A DNA stretch of 64,000 nucleotides from Oenanthe sinensis (taxonomy: Eukaryota; Streptophyta; Magnoliopsida; Apiales; Apiaceae): NCBI GenBank assembly GCA_028671895.1, contig CM053799.1, positions 48,547,455 through 48,611,454 on the forward strand, given 5' to 3'. This document shows, piece by piece, positions 44,880 through 56,568 of this stretch (position 1 is its first letter; each line of letters starts with the position of its first letter). The notes below the pieces were generated by a model, which saw only the letters and a program-made list of their open reading frames with translations, ran no database searches and was not told where the DNA came from. A program made the translations under genes and the position numbers.

Positions 44880-45560
44880 AAAAGATCTTAAGTACACACA
44901 GGGGAATCTAAGTCGAACTCTATGTCGAACTCTATCTCGAACATCAAGTCGAAATTCGAGATAAGTTTCGACATGGAGGCCAACTCAAAATAAATCCACT
45001 TAAACAATTTAAACAGCATGAAACCTACAGGGAAAACCTATCTCGAACTTCAAGTCGAAATTCGAGATAAGTTTCGAGATAGGGGATATCTCGAAATTCC
45101 CTAAATCCCAAAAATAATTCTAAGTACTAACAGGGAACTCTATCTCGAACATCAAGTCGAACTTCGAGATGAGTTTCGAGATAGACTCTAAGTCGAATTT
45201 CGAGATGAGTTTCGAGATAGACTCTAAGTCAAACTTCAAGTCGAATTTCGAGATGAGTTTCGAGATAGACTCCAAGTCGAACTTCAAGTAGAATTTCGAG
45301 ATGAGTTTCGAGATAGACTCTAACTCGAACTTTTTTTTTTCAGACTTAGAATTTTCAAGACTTCTTTTCACACCTGGGACCCTATCTCGAACTTCAAGTC
45401 GAAATTCGAGATAAGGTTCGAGATAGACATTATCTCGAAAATTTGTCCAGACTTAGAATTTTCAAAACTTCACTCCTAGAAGCTCAAAATCGAAATACAA
45501 GTCGAATTTCAAGATGAGTTTCGAGATAGATCCTAACTCGAAATTTTGAAGGTACTTAGT
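44880..45560 (-). repeat. CGAGATAG/AAGTCGAA array in the 3' region
   Basis: Dense copies of TATCTCGAACTTCAAGTCGA, TTCGAGATGAGTTTCGAGAT and variants. CTCGAA and TTCGAG alternate, so the array is full of short inverted repeats. It translates to a meaningless SISKLISKFDL-type repeat on the minus strand. It uses the same word family as the LTR and leader arrays of element 2. Confidence 0.85.
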
Positions 45561-46580
45561 AAAATTTGGCAATTTTTTCAGAAAAACAATAATTAAATTT
45601 TGCCAAATTAAAATAAATACCAATTCAAGGATTTTAATCATAACCAATAATAGAAACATTCCTTGACAATTGTAAGGCTTCTCATTTCAAAATTACATGA
45701 AAAACATAGAAAAATTCATCTAAAAATCATGACAAATTTAGAGATACATGAATTTAACTCCCCCTATGTTCATGCAACTAAATGAGCATAATTTCAAAGT
45801 TTCTACTAATAATTTCAATTAAAGCACAATGAATTCATGAAAAATCACACAACATACACCATATAATAATCATTCATTAAACATTTTAAAGTCTATGCAC
45901 ATAATGATTAAATAGCATGCAGAAGTGATATTTTGACCAATTTTACAGATTATTTACATATGTTTTCAACTAGGCAAATAACAAGAAAAACAAACATATA
46001 TAAATGATCAAAACTTGGTTTTTTTTAGAAATATTTTCTAAGTATATAAAACATTGAAAATTTTATACACATAACTTAGAAAATACTTCATCTTTCAATA
46101 TTAGTGAGTTTTAAAATATGCATTAATTATTTAGAACAGAAATTCTAAATACCTTCACTAATATCAAAAGTATCACAATTATTTGTAATAAAATATTTAA
46201 GAATATCAGAGCAAAATATCAGAGCAATTAAGCAAGATATCATTGATTAATACTCATCAAATATTTAACATACAAATAATTATGCTTCTAACTTATATTA
46301 AATAATTTAACTACCACTTATGCATAATACATTGTAAGCATGATAATTAAACTAATAGCAAAAAATATGAGGTACTGGATTTCAAATAAATTCACAAGTA
46401 TTCCTTTACATAGGGAAAAAGTAATACTTGTGAACTCATTTGAGAATTCCTTGCAGATGGGATTTTCAACAAATATGCATATTAATAATCTCCCAAGTTT
46501 ACTAACCAACTTAGATAAAATAAATTCATCAAGTTATTTAGCAAAAATCTGCAAGTTATTCGACTAAGAACAACTCTCAA
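45561..46580 (-). other. AT-rich continuation of the 3' region
   Basis: Holds the third copy of the long direct repeat (46025-46200) and a piece similar to 43990-44240. No gene. Confidence 0.55.
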
Positions 46581-46584
46581 AAGA

Positions 46585-48418
46585 AATGATACCCGGTGTC
46601 CATGCACTTGTTCCTTAGTTGGTGTGAAGAGATCAACAAAGTTGTTGGAGCTGACAGCTTCTAGGAATGATTTCCCTGTCTTTCCTTCAACCTGCATTAT
46701 CTATATCTGTATAGTCAATTAGGTTAAACCTATTATCTTCAGGGTACCTGATTCTGAGAATTGGTGATCCCCTAAGATATCTAGCAATTCATAACTTAGC
46801 TATAAGATAAGATTCTCTAGTATCCACTTGGAAACTTGCACATAGGCATTTCGAGAACAAAATATATGGTCTTTATGCACTAGAATAAGTAATGAGCTAA
46901 TCATACCTCTATAGCTTGTCACTTCAGTTCATATACATGATTTGCCCTGATCAAGCTTAGTGGTCTGTTGAAAAGAAGTCTTGGCAGGTCTAGAATCTTC
47001 TAAATTGCGCATCTTCAAATGATCCTTGACTTCCTTTAATTGCCATCATTCTTTCGAATTAATTATAATCCAGAAAGAATTGGAACTCTTCCAACATGCT
47101 CATGTTGTACCTACTCTGCATTAACTTAGCAAAAATATATCTTGCCAAAGTTTCGTTAGTAGACCTACATATAATATAATCATGGTATACTTGCACATAT
47201 ATTACATTGTGTGTGCCTTGCATTCTAGAGAGATATATGTGTATAACTTACTCTACTGTAAAATCATATTAAAGTAATTAACAGTCAGAGTGTCATACCA
47301 TGTCCTTGACATTTTTGCTTGAATCCCTACCTCCGTCATAGAAGAGCTTACGAAGAGAATGATATACAAATTGTAATGGATCTGCAACTTCATCTTCTAG
47401 CTCACCATTCAGGAGTGCACTAGTTCACATTCATTTGATAGATCTTCATGCTTGAATGCTCCACATGTGCTAGGGAATATCATATTATTAGGTCCACAAC
47501 TTGTTCAGTCCTAATTGTTGGATTCCAAAGGATCAAGTCTCGTCACTGGTGCTTACTGCTTGATCTTGAAAGTCCCGAAGATTCTGTTTCCATCATCGTC
47601 GATACTTTCTGCTTTAAAAGTAACCTGTAGCATCCAGTTTGGCTTTGTCCCTCACAACAATGCCAAAAGTCATCCAGTTTCTGAGAACCCTTACTGTACC
47701 AATTTCAGCTTCGACTTTAGTGGTCTGGGTTCCAACTTCAGTGGTTTCTGCCTTCGAAGTGATTGAGATCACCTTGCATTGCAATCACTCAATCTGGATC
47801 AATCTGTGCTTTTCTAATATTCTTTGGGCTACTAATTGTTAATGATACTAATTGTTAGTTCTTGACAATTGCTTCTTTCCCAAGAGTAACTATTTACTTT
47901 GCATAACACTTCTAGCCTTCACACAAGAGTCCGGATCACTAAGAACTAGACTTCAGGATAGAATTTTACTTCAAGCCTTTTGTCTTGGCAGAAATGTTCT
48001 TAATGAAATCCTTTGATCTTCATTGTTGAGTATGACTAGTAGATCCTTCTTTCATTTGCTCCCCTGAGTTGTTGCTAAACATTGATTCCTTCTGCAACCT
48101 TAGTTTCTACATCAATATCTGAATTTTTCAAAGATTCAGAATGGTCATTCATTTGAATGCTTGGGAGCTTGGTGTAGTTGGTCTCACATTTAGACTTTTA
48201 ATCACTTATGAGTAGCCGAGGAGAATTGTTCCATGAGCCTTAACTTCTTGTCAAGATACTCAAATAAATCTTCATTAAAAATCAATTCCCTCCAAACACA
48301 CGAAAGAGCTTCAGTGTTTGCTTCTGGTTGGCCATTAACTCAAATGATGTCTTTTCACGATCTTGTTGATTAAAGCAGCATTTTGTGTTAATTGCTTCAG
48401 CTTCAAAGTACCTTTTAA
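46585..48418 (-). pseudogene. Sirevirus element 2 pol: integrase end, RT and RNase H (decayed)
   Basis: Collinear with 49748-51440 of element 3 on the same strand but much more degraded. 48300-48418 matches its integrase tail (Lys-Tyr-Phe/His-type KYFHV region), 47480-47770 matches the start of the RT, 46860-47300 the RT core, and 46700-46800 gives a broken RYP-D--FNLI-YTD step from the RT to RNase H transition. Stops and small deletions throughout. The sequence stops at about 48418 inside integrase, joined to an unrelated truncated LTR. It is probably the other part of the element cut at 26705; about 470 bp of integrase would be missing between them. Confidence 0.7.
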
Positions 48419-49747
48419 AAAATCAGTTGATCAAGCCAAGCCAAAAGAGTGAAGTAAAGTGGTAAATACTTCAAGCATCTCAAGAATATGTTAAGGCAAG
48501 TATTACTACATTTGGTGGCTCTAATACTCTTGAAGTAGTGGAGAGGCGCAGCATATATTTCAAGGTGCAAGAAAAGTCTAAGGGAGATGTTAGTGGCGCC
48601 TACATAGGGCAATGAGAGTATAGGCGCAACTAAACTTCCAAGGCACAAGGAAATACTAGCTTTAGAATCTATGTAGTGAGTGGCGCCTGCACAGGGAACT
48701 CAGTGTGCAGGCGCAACATAATAACTACTAGGCACAAAGAAACTAAGGCAAAGTGCTTGTAGCGCCTATACAGGGGAACCACTGTATAGACGCAACAAAC
48801 AAGTAAAGGCGCAAGGGAAAATATTCTAAGGCAGAAGTGGCGCCAACACAGGGCATCAAGAGTAGAGGCGCAACAAGTTAGCATGGGCGCATGTAAAGTT
48901 TTTAAGGCATTAGTGGCGCCTATACAGGGAAACCATTGTATAGGCGCAACTAACAAAGGCAACAGGCGCAGCTAATTGTTCCAAGTCACAAGTGGCGCCT
49001 ATACAGGGAAACCACTGTATAGGCGCAACTAATGTTTACATAGAGGCGCAACAAGGCTCCATAGGCGCAACAAGTATTCAAGTGGCGCCTACACACCACT
49101 CACACTCTACAAGCGCAACTTGGGACTTAGCATTGAGAAGCAAATCAATTTAATTGATTTGAAAAGTCTACACATAAATAATCAATTGGCAGAGACTCAG
49201 CCGGTTAGTGGTTGGTGAATCCACAGAGAGAGACAGTGAGATATTTAGAAGCCGGAGAAGAAGAAGTCACCATGCCCATATCTTTACCTTCTTCACTGGA
49301 GTTTAACAATCTAGCCGGTTAAACATGTCACAAATACATAGGGCTATTATAAAACACTCACTGTTAGCTTGATTCTAGTTACTACTACATACTGTCAAAT
49401 ATTGTATAGGGATCTAGCTCAATCTCTCTGTAGCAGCAAAGAACCCAGTTCTTTGGAAGCCAGTTATTAATTTAACTGGGTGTAGCAAAACCCTCTGGGA
49501 TTAATACGAGAGTAATATTCCCGGAAACCTGTCTCGCATTTAATCACTTGTTAATTTTCTAGTTCATTATTGTTTATTCCTAAACACAGAAAATTAGTAA
49601 CCCAGCCTCCTAAACAGCTAAACACTCCTGAACACGAACCCACTGACCAAACTCTAAATCATATATCCGTAAAAGATTTGAAAGAATTTTTTGATTTAGT
49701 GAGTATCGTATTCAACCCCCCTTCTACGATACTTTCGGGACCTAACA
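48418..49747 (+). repeat. 5'-truncated Sirevirus LTR (family 3), isolated
   Basis: It opens at AAATCAGTTGATCAAGCCA, equivalent to a point about 400 bases into the LTR at 55203-56563, and ends in CCCCCCTTCTACGATACTTT then GGGACCTAACA at 49747. It is in + orientation, opposite to the pol fragments on both sides. No PBS follows and no PPT or TSD is seen. The part after the array (about 620 bp) is longer than in the LTR at 55203-56563 (about 360 bp), so it comes from a related but different subfamily. Confidence 0.8.
48540..49120 (+). repeat. LTR-internal hairpin array, GTGGCGCC...GGCGCAAC
   Basis: About seven units of AGTGGCGCCTAYACAGGG, then a short loop and GTATAGGCGCAACT. Example: arms GCGCCTATACAG (48995-49006) and CTGTATAGGCGC (49015-49026) pair perfectly over 12 bp around an 8-base loop. 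Locally GC-rich in an AT-rich LTR. Confidence 0.93.
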
Positions 49748-52700
49748 AGCTATAAGATGTGATTCTTTAGGATCTGATTGAAACCTAGCACACAAGCATG
49801 TAGCAAACATAATATCTGGCCTACTTGCAGTTAAGTATAATAATGAGCCGATCATACCTCTGTAGCTTGTGATGTCTACCTTCTTACCAGGCTCATCTTT
49901 ATTAAGCTTAGTGGCAGTTGCCATTGGGGTTTTGGCTGTTGATGCATCTTCAAGACCATATTTCTTCAATAGTTCTTTGATGTACTTGGTCTAGTAAATG
50001 AAGATTCCATCTTTCCTTTGACTTACTTGGAGTCCAAGGAAGTAATTCAACTCTCCCATCATGCTCATTTCATACCTACTCTGCATTAGTTTAGCAAATC
50101 TACTACACAGTTGATCGTTAGTAGAACCAAATATAATGTCATCTACATATACCTGTACTAATATCATATCATTTTTGTGCATTTTATGAAATAGAGTCTT
50201 ATCTATGACACCTCTAGTAAAACCATTTTCAAGTAAGAATATAGATAGAGTGTCATACCATGTTCGAGGTGCTTGCTTTAGGCCATAGAGTGATTTGAAG
50301 AGGAAGTATACAAAATCTACAAATTCTGGATCTTCAAACCCTGGGGGTTGTTCCACATACACTTCTTCTTCCAGCTCTCCATTCAGGAATGCACTCTTCA
50401 CATCCATTTCATATACTTTAAAGTTGGAATGTGCTGCAAATGCCAAGAACATCCTGATAGCTTCAAGCCTGGTTACTGGTGCTTATGTTTCATCATAATC
50501 TATTCCTTCCTCTTGGGAATAACCTTTAGCAACCAGTCTGGCTTTGTTCCTCGTAACAATGCCATCTTCATCCAGTTTGTTCCTGAATACCCACTTTGTG
50601 CCAATAATAGACTTGTTCCTTGGCCTGGGTACCAGTTTCCACACCTTTTGTCTCTCAAATTGATTGAGTTCTTCTTGCATAGAAATAACCCAATCCGGAT
50701 CTTCCAGTGCTTCTTCAATTTTCTTTGGTTCTATTTCAGAGAGAAAACCAGAGAATAAACATTCATTCTGAGAAGCACGTCTAGTTTGAACTCCAGCATC
50801 CGGATCTCCTAGAATTAGTTCAAAGGGGTGATCTCTTGTCTACACCCTATGTCTAGGAAGATTTGCTCTTGATGATTCAGCTTGATTTTCATTAAAATGT
50901 TGAGTCCTGCTAGTTGATCCTTCATTTGCTCCCCCTAAGCTGCTGTTAGGATGAGAATGAGATTCTCTGCCACTACTAGTAGTTTCTATGAATCTTCCAC
51001 TGTTTCCACTACTAGGGTCAGAATCATCATTGTTGTTATTCTCATTTGGTGCTTGATTTTCTGTTGCAGCTTCAGGTTCTACTTCACCTTCATCTGAGTT
51101 CAAGTTTTCAAACTGCAGAGTTTCAGTGTCGTCTGTTCTTTGTAGACTCGGGAGCTTTAGATCATCGAAGTTACATTCATGCTTTCAATGACCTTTTTGT
51201 GTTCAATCACATAAACCCTGTACGCCTTGGATTCCATTGAGTAGCCAAGAAATATGCCTTCATGAGCCTTGGATTCAAACTTTCCTAGATGCTCATCATC
51301 TTTCAATACGAAGCACTTTGCTCCAAACACATGAAAGTATTTAAGTGTTGGTTTCTTGTTTGCCATTATCTCATATGGAGTCTTGTCTTGATCTTTGTTG
51401 ATCAGGGTTCTATTCTAAGTGTAGCAAGCTGTGTTGATTGCTTCAGCCCAAAAGTAGAGAGGTAACTTGGCTTCATTCAGCATTGTTCTTGTTGCTTCAA
51501 CTAAAGTTCTATTCTTCCTTTCTACCACTCCATTTTGTTGTGGAGTTCTGGGCGCTGAGAATTGTCTTGATATTCCTTTTTCAATACAGAATTCATTCAG
51601 GGTTACATTCCTGAATTTTGTTCCATTGTTAGACCTAATTTTCCTGACAGGCAGACCAACTTCCAACTCAATTTTTTTATGTGATCGATGATTGTTTGAG
51701 GGGCTTCATCCTTTGAGGATAGAAACAACACCCACGCATACTTAGAGTAGTCGTCAACAATTACCAGTGTGTATCTTTTCCTTGATATAGACATGACATT
51801 TACTGGACTAAATAAATCCATATGTAGAAGTTACAGAGGTTCAGTAATGTCTGTTGAGTCTTTACTTCAGTGAGATGCTTTCTTTGACTTCCCTTTTTCA
51901 CATGCTTCACATAACCCTTCTTGGGAGAATTACATCTTGGGTAAACCTCTAACCAATTCCCTCTTAACTAAAGAGTTCATTGTTTTGAAGTTCAGGTGCG
52001 AAAGTTTCATGTGCCACAACCAACTATCCTCTGTTGAAGCTTTGCTGTAAAAACATTGAGCTTCGTCTTTGCTTGCAGAGAATAAATCAGCTACAAAGAG
52101 ATTCCCCTTTCTCACTCCCTGAAGAGCGAGCTTCTCATCTTTCCTGTTTCGGATTGCACATCTTTCTTTCTCAAATGTTACTTTGAAGCCCTTGTCAGTG
52201 AACTGACTGATACTTAGAAGGTTGTGCTTTAATCCATCCACAAGAGAGATATTCTCTATGATAACATTTCCAATCTTCAGATTGCCATATCCCGTTGTGA
52301 ATCCCTTGATGTTATCTCCAAAGGTCACTATCGGGCCAGCTTTCTCAATCACATCTGATAGTAGGGCCTTATCACCAGTCATATGCCTAGAACATCCGCT
52401 GTCAAGAATCCACATGACACGCTTGTTCTTTGTTGTACCCTGCATCCACAGATTGATTACTTTTTCTTTGGTACCCAAATTTGATTGGGTCCAAGAGGCT
52501 TACTTAAGTAAACAGTTTTAGCTATAGAAATTTTCTGGTCCTTGTCTTTCTCATTGACTGCACCCTTGCCCTTTGGTTTAGCCTTGACAGGAGTGTCTTT
52601 AGGCTTAGGGACAGGGGTTTCCTTCCTAGATTTAGGAGGACTGGCAGTCTTTGCCCTAACATGCTTTCTAGTCATGTTCACATCTGTATTCATGCAAGTA

Positions 52701-54914
52701 CTTGATGATGTATTCATTAAGTTAATGTATGCAGATGATATTGAAAGCACATGGCATGCAACCTACTTTACCGCATGGTTGATGAGGAATAGACATGGCA
52801 GGCATACTAGGAGTTTCTGTTTTTACTACTTTTATCTTATTGCAAGCATGCGTAAGATGACCAGTAGAATTGCAATTATTACAAACTTTCCTAGTATTGT
52901 TAGCACCTACCTTACCATTTCTGTTTGCTTTCTTGTTTTCAGTTTTATTGCCTATTTCAATTTTAACCTGTTTCTTAGGTTCTTCAATCCTAACAGATTT
53001 CTTAGGCATGTTCTTCTTATCTATAACCTTTTCCTTTTTCTCCTCAGCAAAGAGTTCTTCTTTCATTAAGAGCTCTTCTTCATTAAGGGGTTCTATGACG
53101 AACTTCTTATAAAGAGGCTTAGCTACATTCTTCAATACATGTGGAATGTCTTGCTTCATAGGACTTTCCTCAGCAATAGATTCTACATGCATTTTTCCTA
53201 CTTTCTTATCATAGTCAAAACCTATTCCTATTTTCTGACCTATGACCTGTCTATCTATAGCCTCCTTTACAAGATTCGCAGATTTCTTATAAGCTTGAAG
53301 TTTTATCTCTAGATCAGAAATTTTATTTCTAAGAGCTGTTTCTACTTCCTGGTTGCATCTATCTCTATTCTGAAGGTAATCTATTTTCTGTTTCAGATCT
53401 TCTAAATTAACACATGCAAGCTCTAGTTCTTCATTTTTAGCTTCTAGCATTTTATTCTTAAGAACTAGTTTAGCATTTTCTTTTTCAGATGCTAGCATGC
53501 TTGTATGAATATTAAACATTTCTATACTCAGATCTTCCACAATTTTCTTATATTCAGAATTAGACATGTCAACGGAGGAAAGAAATGATACCTTCGATGA
53601 TTGAGGTGATGCCTCTGAAGAGTCTGCCATTAATGCAAGATTTCCATAAATCTCTTCTTCATCTTTGTCTGAATCATCCCAGCTCTTTCCTTCAGCTATA
53701 TAAGCTCTTCCTTGATGCTTCTTCACTAGTGCATCATATTTCTGCTTGAGTTCATCATAAGACTCCTTTCTCTCTTTTCCTTGCTTTGGCTTCCGGCATT
53801 CTGTTGCAAAATGACCGGGTTCTCCACAATTGTAGCACTTGAACTTACTTCTGTCTACCATCCCTGTCTTATAGCCTCCTTTGCTGTAAGACCCTGAAGA
53901 CGAATTACCTCAGTTATTGGTTTTGTCCCTGGAACCACTGTAACTTCAGTTACTTTTAAATTTGTACTTAGGGTTCCTCCTAAACCTCAGGTTCTTGAAC
54001 TTTCCTGCCATGTAGGCCATTGTTTTATTTTCCAGTTGTTCAAGTTCTTCCATTGAATAGAAGTCGTCTTCATCACCCGGTTGATTAAGTTCTGATAATT
54101 CAGCTTCAAAAATTTCTTCTTTTTCAACTGTAGGTGCTTCTTTGTTGGTCTCTTTGACAGCAAAATCATTGGCTACAAGAGCTGTTGTCTTCAACAGTGC
54201 TGTATTCTTACTGTCCACTGTACCTGAGCCATAAATGATCTGCCTCTGCTCTTGCTCCATCTCATGAGTCTTGAGCTTCCCGTATAGCATTTCAATGGAC
54301 ATATCATTTATATCACTTCTCCCTCTAATGGCAGAGATTTTGTGCTCTAGGTGTGCTGGCAGCGTCAACATGAATTTTCTGTTGATTTCCCTACGTGAGT
54401 AGGCCTTCCCATGAAGTGACAAGTCATTTAACAATTTATTGTATCTCTCAAAAACTTGAGTGATACTTTCTCCTGGTAGTGACTTGAACGCTTCATATTG
54501 AGAGGTAAGAATATCCAGCCTGTTCTCCTTCACTTCTGTTGTACCATCCATTAGCAGATTTATTGTATCCCACATCTGTTTGGCACTGGTGCAATTAATC
54601 ACTTGATTTAGCATTGTTATGTCCAGTGAATCCATTAAGATGCATTGAAGATGGTTGTCCCATGTAACTCTCTCTTTATCAGTATCAGTAAACTCTGAAG
54701 GTTCCTTTGGGGTAAATCCTTGAGGAATCCGTTCGCCGTCTTCTGAGACTGTTTCCGGTGTAAGCTTTTGAGGTACATAGGGACCATTTTCCAGAATTCC
54801 CAGATATTGAGAATTACAAGTTTTAATAAAAATGGTCATCTTCTTTTTCCACAAAATGTATTCATTTTTATCGAAGGTGGGAATTTTAATACTGCTGAGC
54901 TTTTGGGTACTCAT
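49748..54914 (-). pseudogene. Sirevirus element 3 gag-pol, truncated before RNase H
   Basis: Minus strand. Gag starts at 54914 (MSTQKLSSIKIPTFDKNEYI) and includes two CCHC knuckles (CYNCGEPGHFATEC near 53825, CNNCNSTGHLTHAC near 52880) separated by a coiled coil, as in Sireviruses. Protease is LDSGCSRHMTGD near 52400, pre-integrase WLWHMKLSHLNF near 52000, integrase about 51820-51160 (RTPQQNGVVERKNRT), and RT 50680-49991 with YVDDIIFGS near 50140. It ends at RPDIMFATCLCARFQSDPKE a few codons before 49748, where the inverted LTR abuts. Stops at about 53946, 51930, 50840, 50480 and 49991 and a frame change near 52730 make it inactive. Confidence 0.92.
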
Positions 54915-55188
54915 GGTTGTTAAGAATTTTAAATCTTAAGAAATAATTAATTTCTCAAAAATTAAAATCAATTCGAATAAAAATTAAATATTGAGAAAAT
55001 AATTTTAATTCGAATTCTTGATGATTGATAGCCTTTTTTAAAAATTAGTGAACTTAAAATCTTTAAAAAATTCAAAATTGAATTTTCTTAATAAATTAAG
55101 AAAAATTCAAGATAAATTTTTTTAGATCAAAAAATGCACTTTTTAGAAAAACTATTTTTGGATCTTGATTTGTAACTTCAATCAACAA
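54915..55188 (-). other. 5' leader of element 3
   Basis: AT-rich untranslated leader between PBS and gag start. No gene. Confidence 0.7.
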
Positions 55189-55200
55189 GCTCTGATACCA
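55189..55200 (-). other. Primer binding site of element 3
   Basis: GCTCTGATACCA on + is TGGTATCAGAGC on the minus strand, two bases after the LTR end. Initiator tRNA-Met type. Confidence 0.95.
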
Positions 55201-55202
55201 AT

Positions 55203-56563
55203 TGTTAGGTCCAAAATCATCATAGAAGGGGGGGTTGAATATGATTTGGTAGATTTTTAAATTTATATGCGGATAAGTGTTTGTGTTTGGTTGATATGTT
55301 CTTGGCAGTAGTAAACACAAAACTGGGAAATAACAATATATTATTAAATCCCTGAGGTGCTACAAATCTAATCAGAAGATTAGCTTCAGTGGGTTCAAAA
55401 CAATATTACAACACAGATACAATTGGGTGAAATAAATGTGTGGCTTTAATAGAGCTTCTCATCTGTTTGTGTTGAATGCTGAAGATGATAACCATTTAAT
55501 TCTATTGAATTAAACCCATATATAATTGTAGGCTTTTTGGAAATTGAATTCCCACAATGCATAAGTCCCATGTTGCGCCTTCACAGTGTGAGTGGTGTGC
55601 AGGCGCCACTAGTTGGTATGTTGCGCCTTGATGTTTGTTGCGCCTCCACATCCATGTTAGTTGCGCCTATACAGTGGTTTCCCTGTATAAGCGCCACTAA
55701 AGACTTAGAACAATGAGCTGTTGTATGTTGCGCCTGTACTTCAAGTTAGTTGCGCCTGTACAGTGATTTCCCAGTACAGGCGCTACTCATGCCTTAGAAA
55801 CTTTACATGTTGCGCCTTTTGTTCCTTTGTTGCGCCTGCACACTATATGTATTGTGTAGGCGCCACAATCACTTTACTTCAACTCGTTGGAGCCACAAAC
55901 ATGCTTTGTTGCGCCTACACTCCCATTCCTTTGTGCAGGCGCCACAAACCTCTTTGACTTAGGATTATCTTGAGTTTACTAGATTTGTTGCACCTAAGTA
56001 GAGTTTGTTGCGCTTCACACATTGTTCCACCTGTGTAGGAACCATCAAATGTAATATTACTTGCCTTAAGATATTTCTTGAATTCTTGAAGTAATTACTA
56101 CTTGGTTTCCACTCTTCTGGCTTGATCAACTGATTTTCTTCTGATTAGTCAAGGCAATTCTTTTCTTGTTGTACTGACGCTTAGTGCACTGGTCTGGTTC
56201 ACAAATGACTAACACTGAATTGAATTCCTTGACTTCTATTTTATTTTAGCTGATTAACTTTGGACTGTTGCATTACTTCTGATCACTGAAACCCTTTGAC
56301 AACTATACATGAATCATTACTCTGTCTTTAGCATGAAATCTTCTGAACTCTTATTTATCACAGAGGCATGAACATATTAATGAACTTCTCTCGTTGACGT
56401 TCAGTAATTCTTTCATCTTGAATGCTCAGCAATGATGTATGTATTATCTCTTGTTTATATCATTCTGGATTCTTGTGCTGCATATTAGTATTATTTATCT
56501 GTCTTTGATTCTTGGTTGAGTTATCGTTATCACTATTACATACTACGTTAATTATGCTTTACA
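55203..56563 (-). repeat. 5' LTR of Sirevirus element 3
   Basis: About 1361 bp. The minus strand starts TGTAAAGCATAATTAACG (56563) and ends GGACCTAACA (55203). It contains the shared core (TGAACATATTAATGAACTTC on + at 56369-56388) and a hairpin array of GCGCC words (55570-56040), the same word family as the truncated LTR at 48418. It interrupts the RT-RNase H region of element 4. Its 3' partner is absent from the window. Confidence 0.85.
55570..56040 (-). repeat. LTR-internal hairpin array in element 3
   Basis: GTTGCGCCTATACAGTGG...CCCTGTATAAGCGCCACT and similar units, in reverse orientation to the array at 48540-49120 and less regular. Confidence 0.88.
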
Positions 56564-56568
56564 AGTTC

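Noticed and set aside
45120..45371. Minus-strand repeat protein (SISKLISKFDL-type)
   Set aside because: A by-product of translating the CTCGAA/TTCGAG array.
48418..56563. LTRs at 48418-49747 and 55203-56563 as the pair of one element
   Set aside because: They face each other in opposite orientation, differ by about 260 bp after the array, and the left one is 5'-truncated without a shared target duplication.
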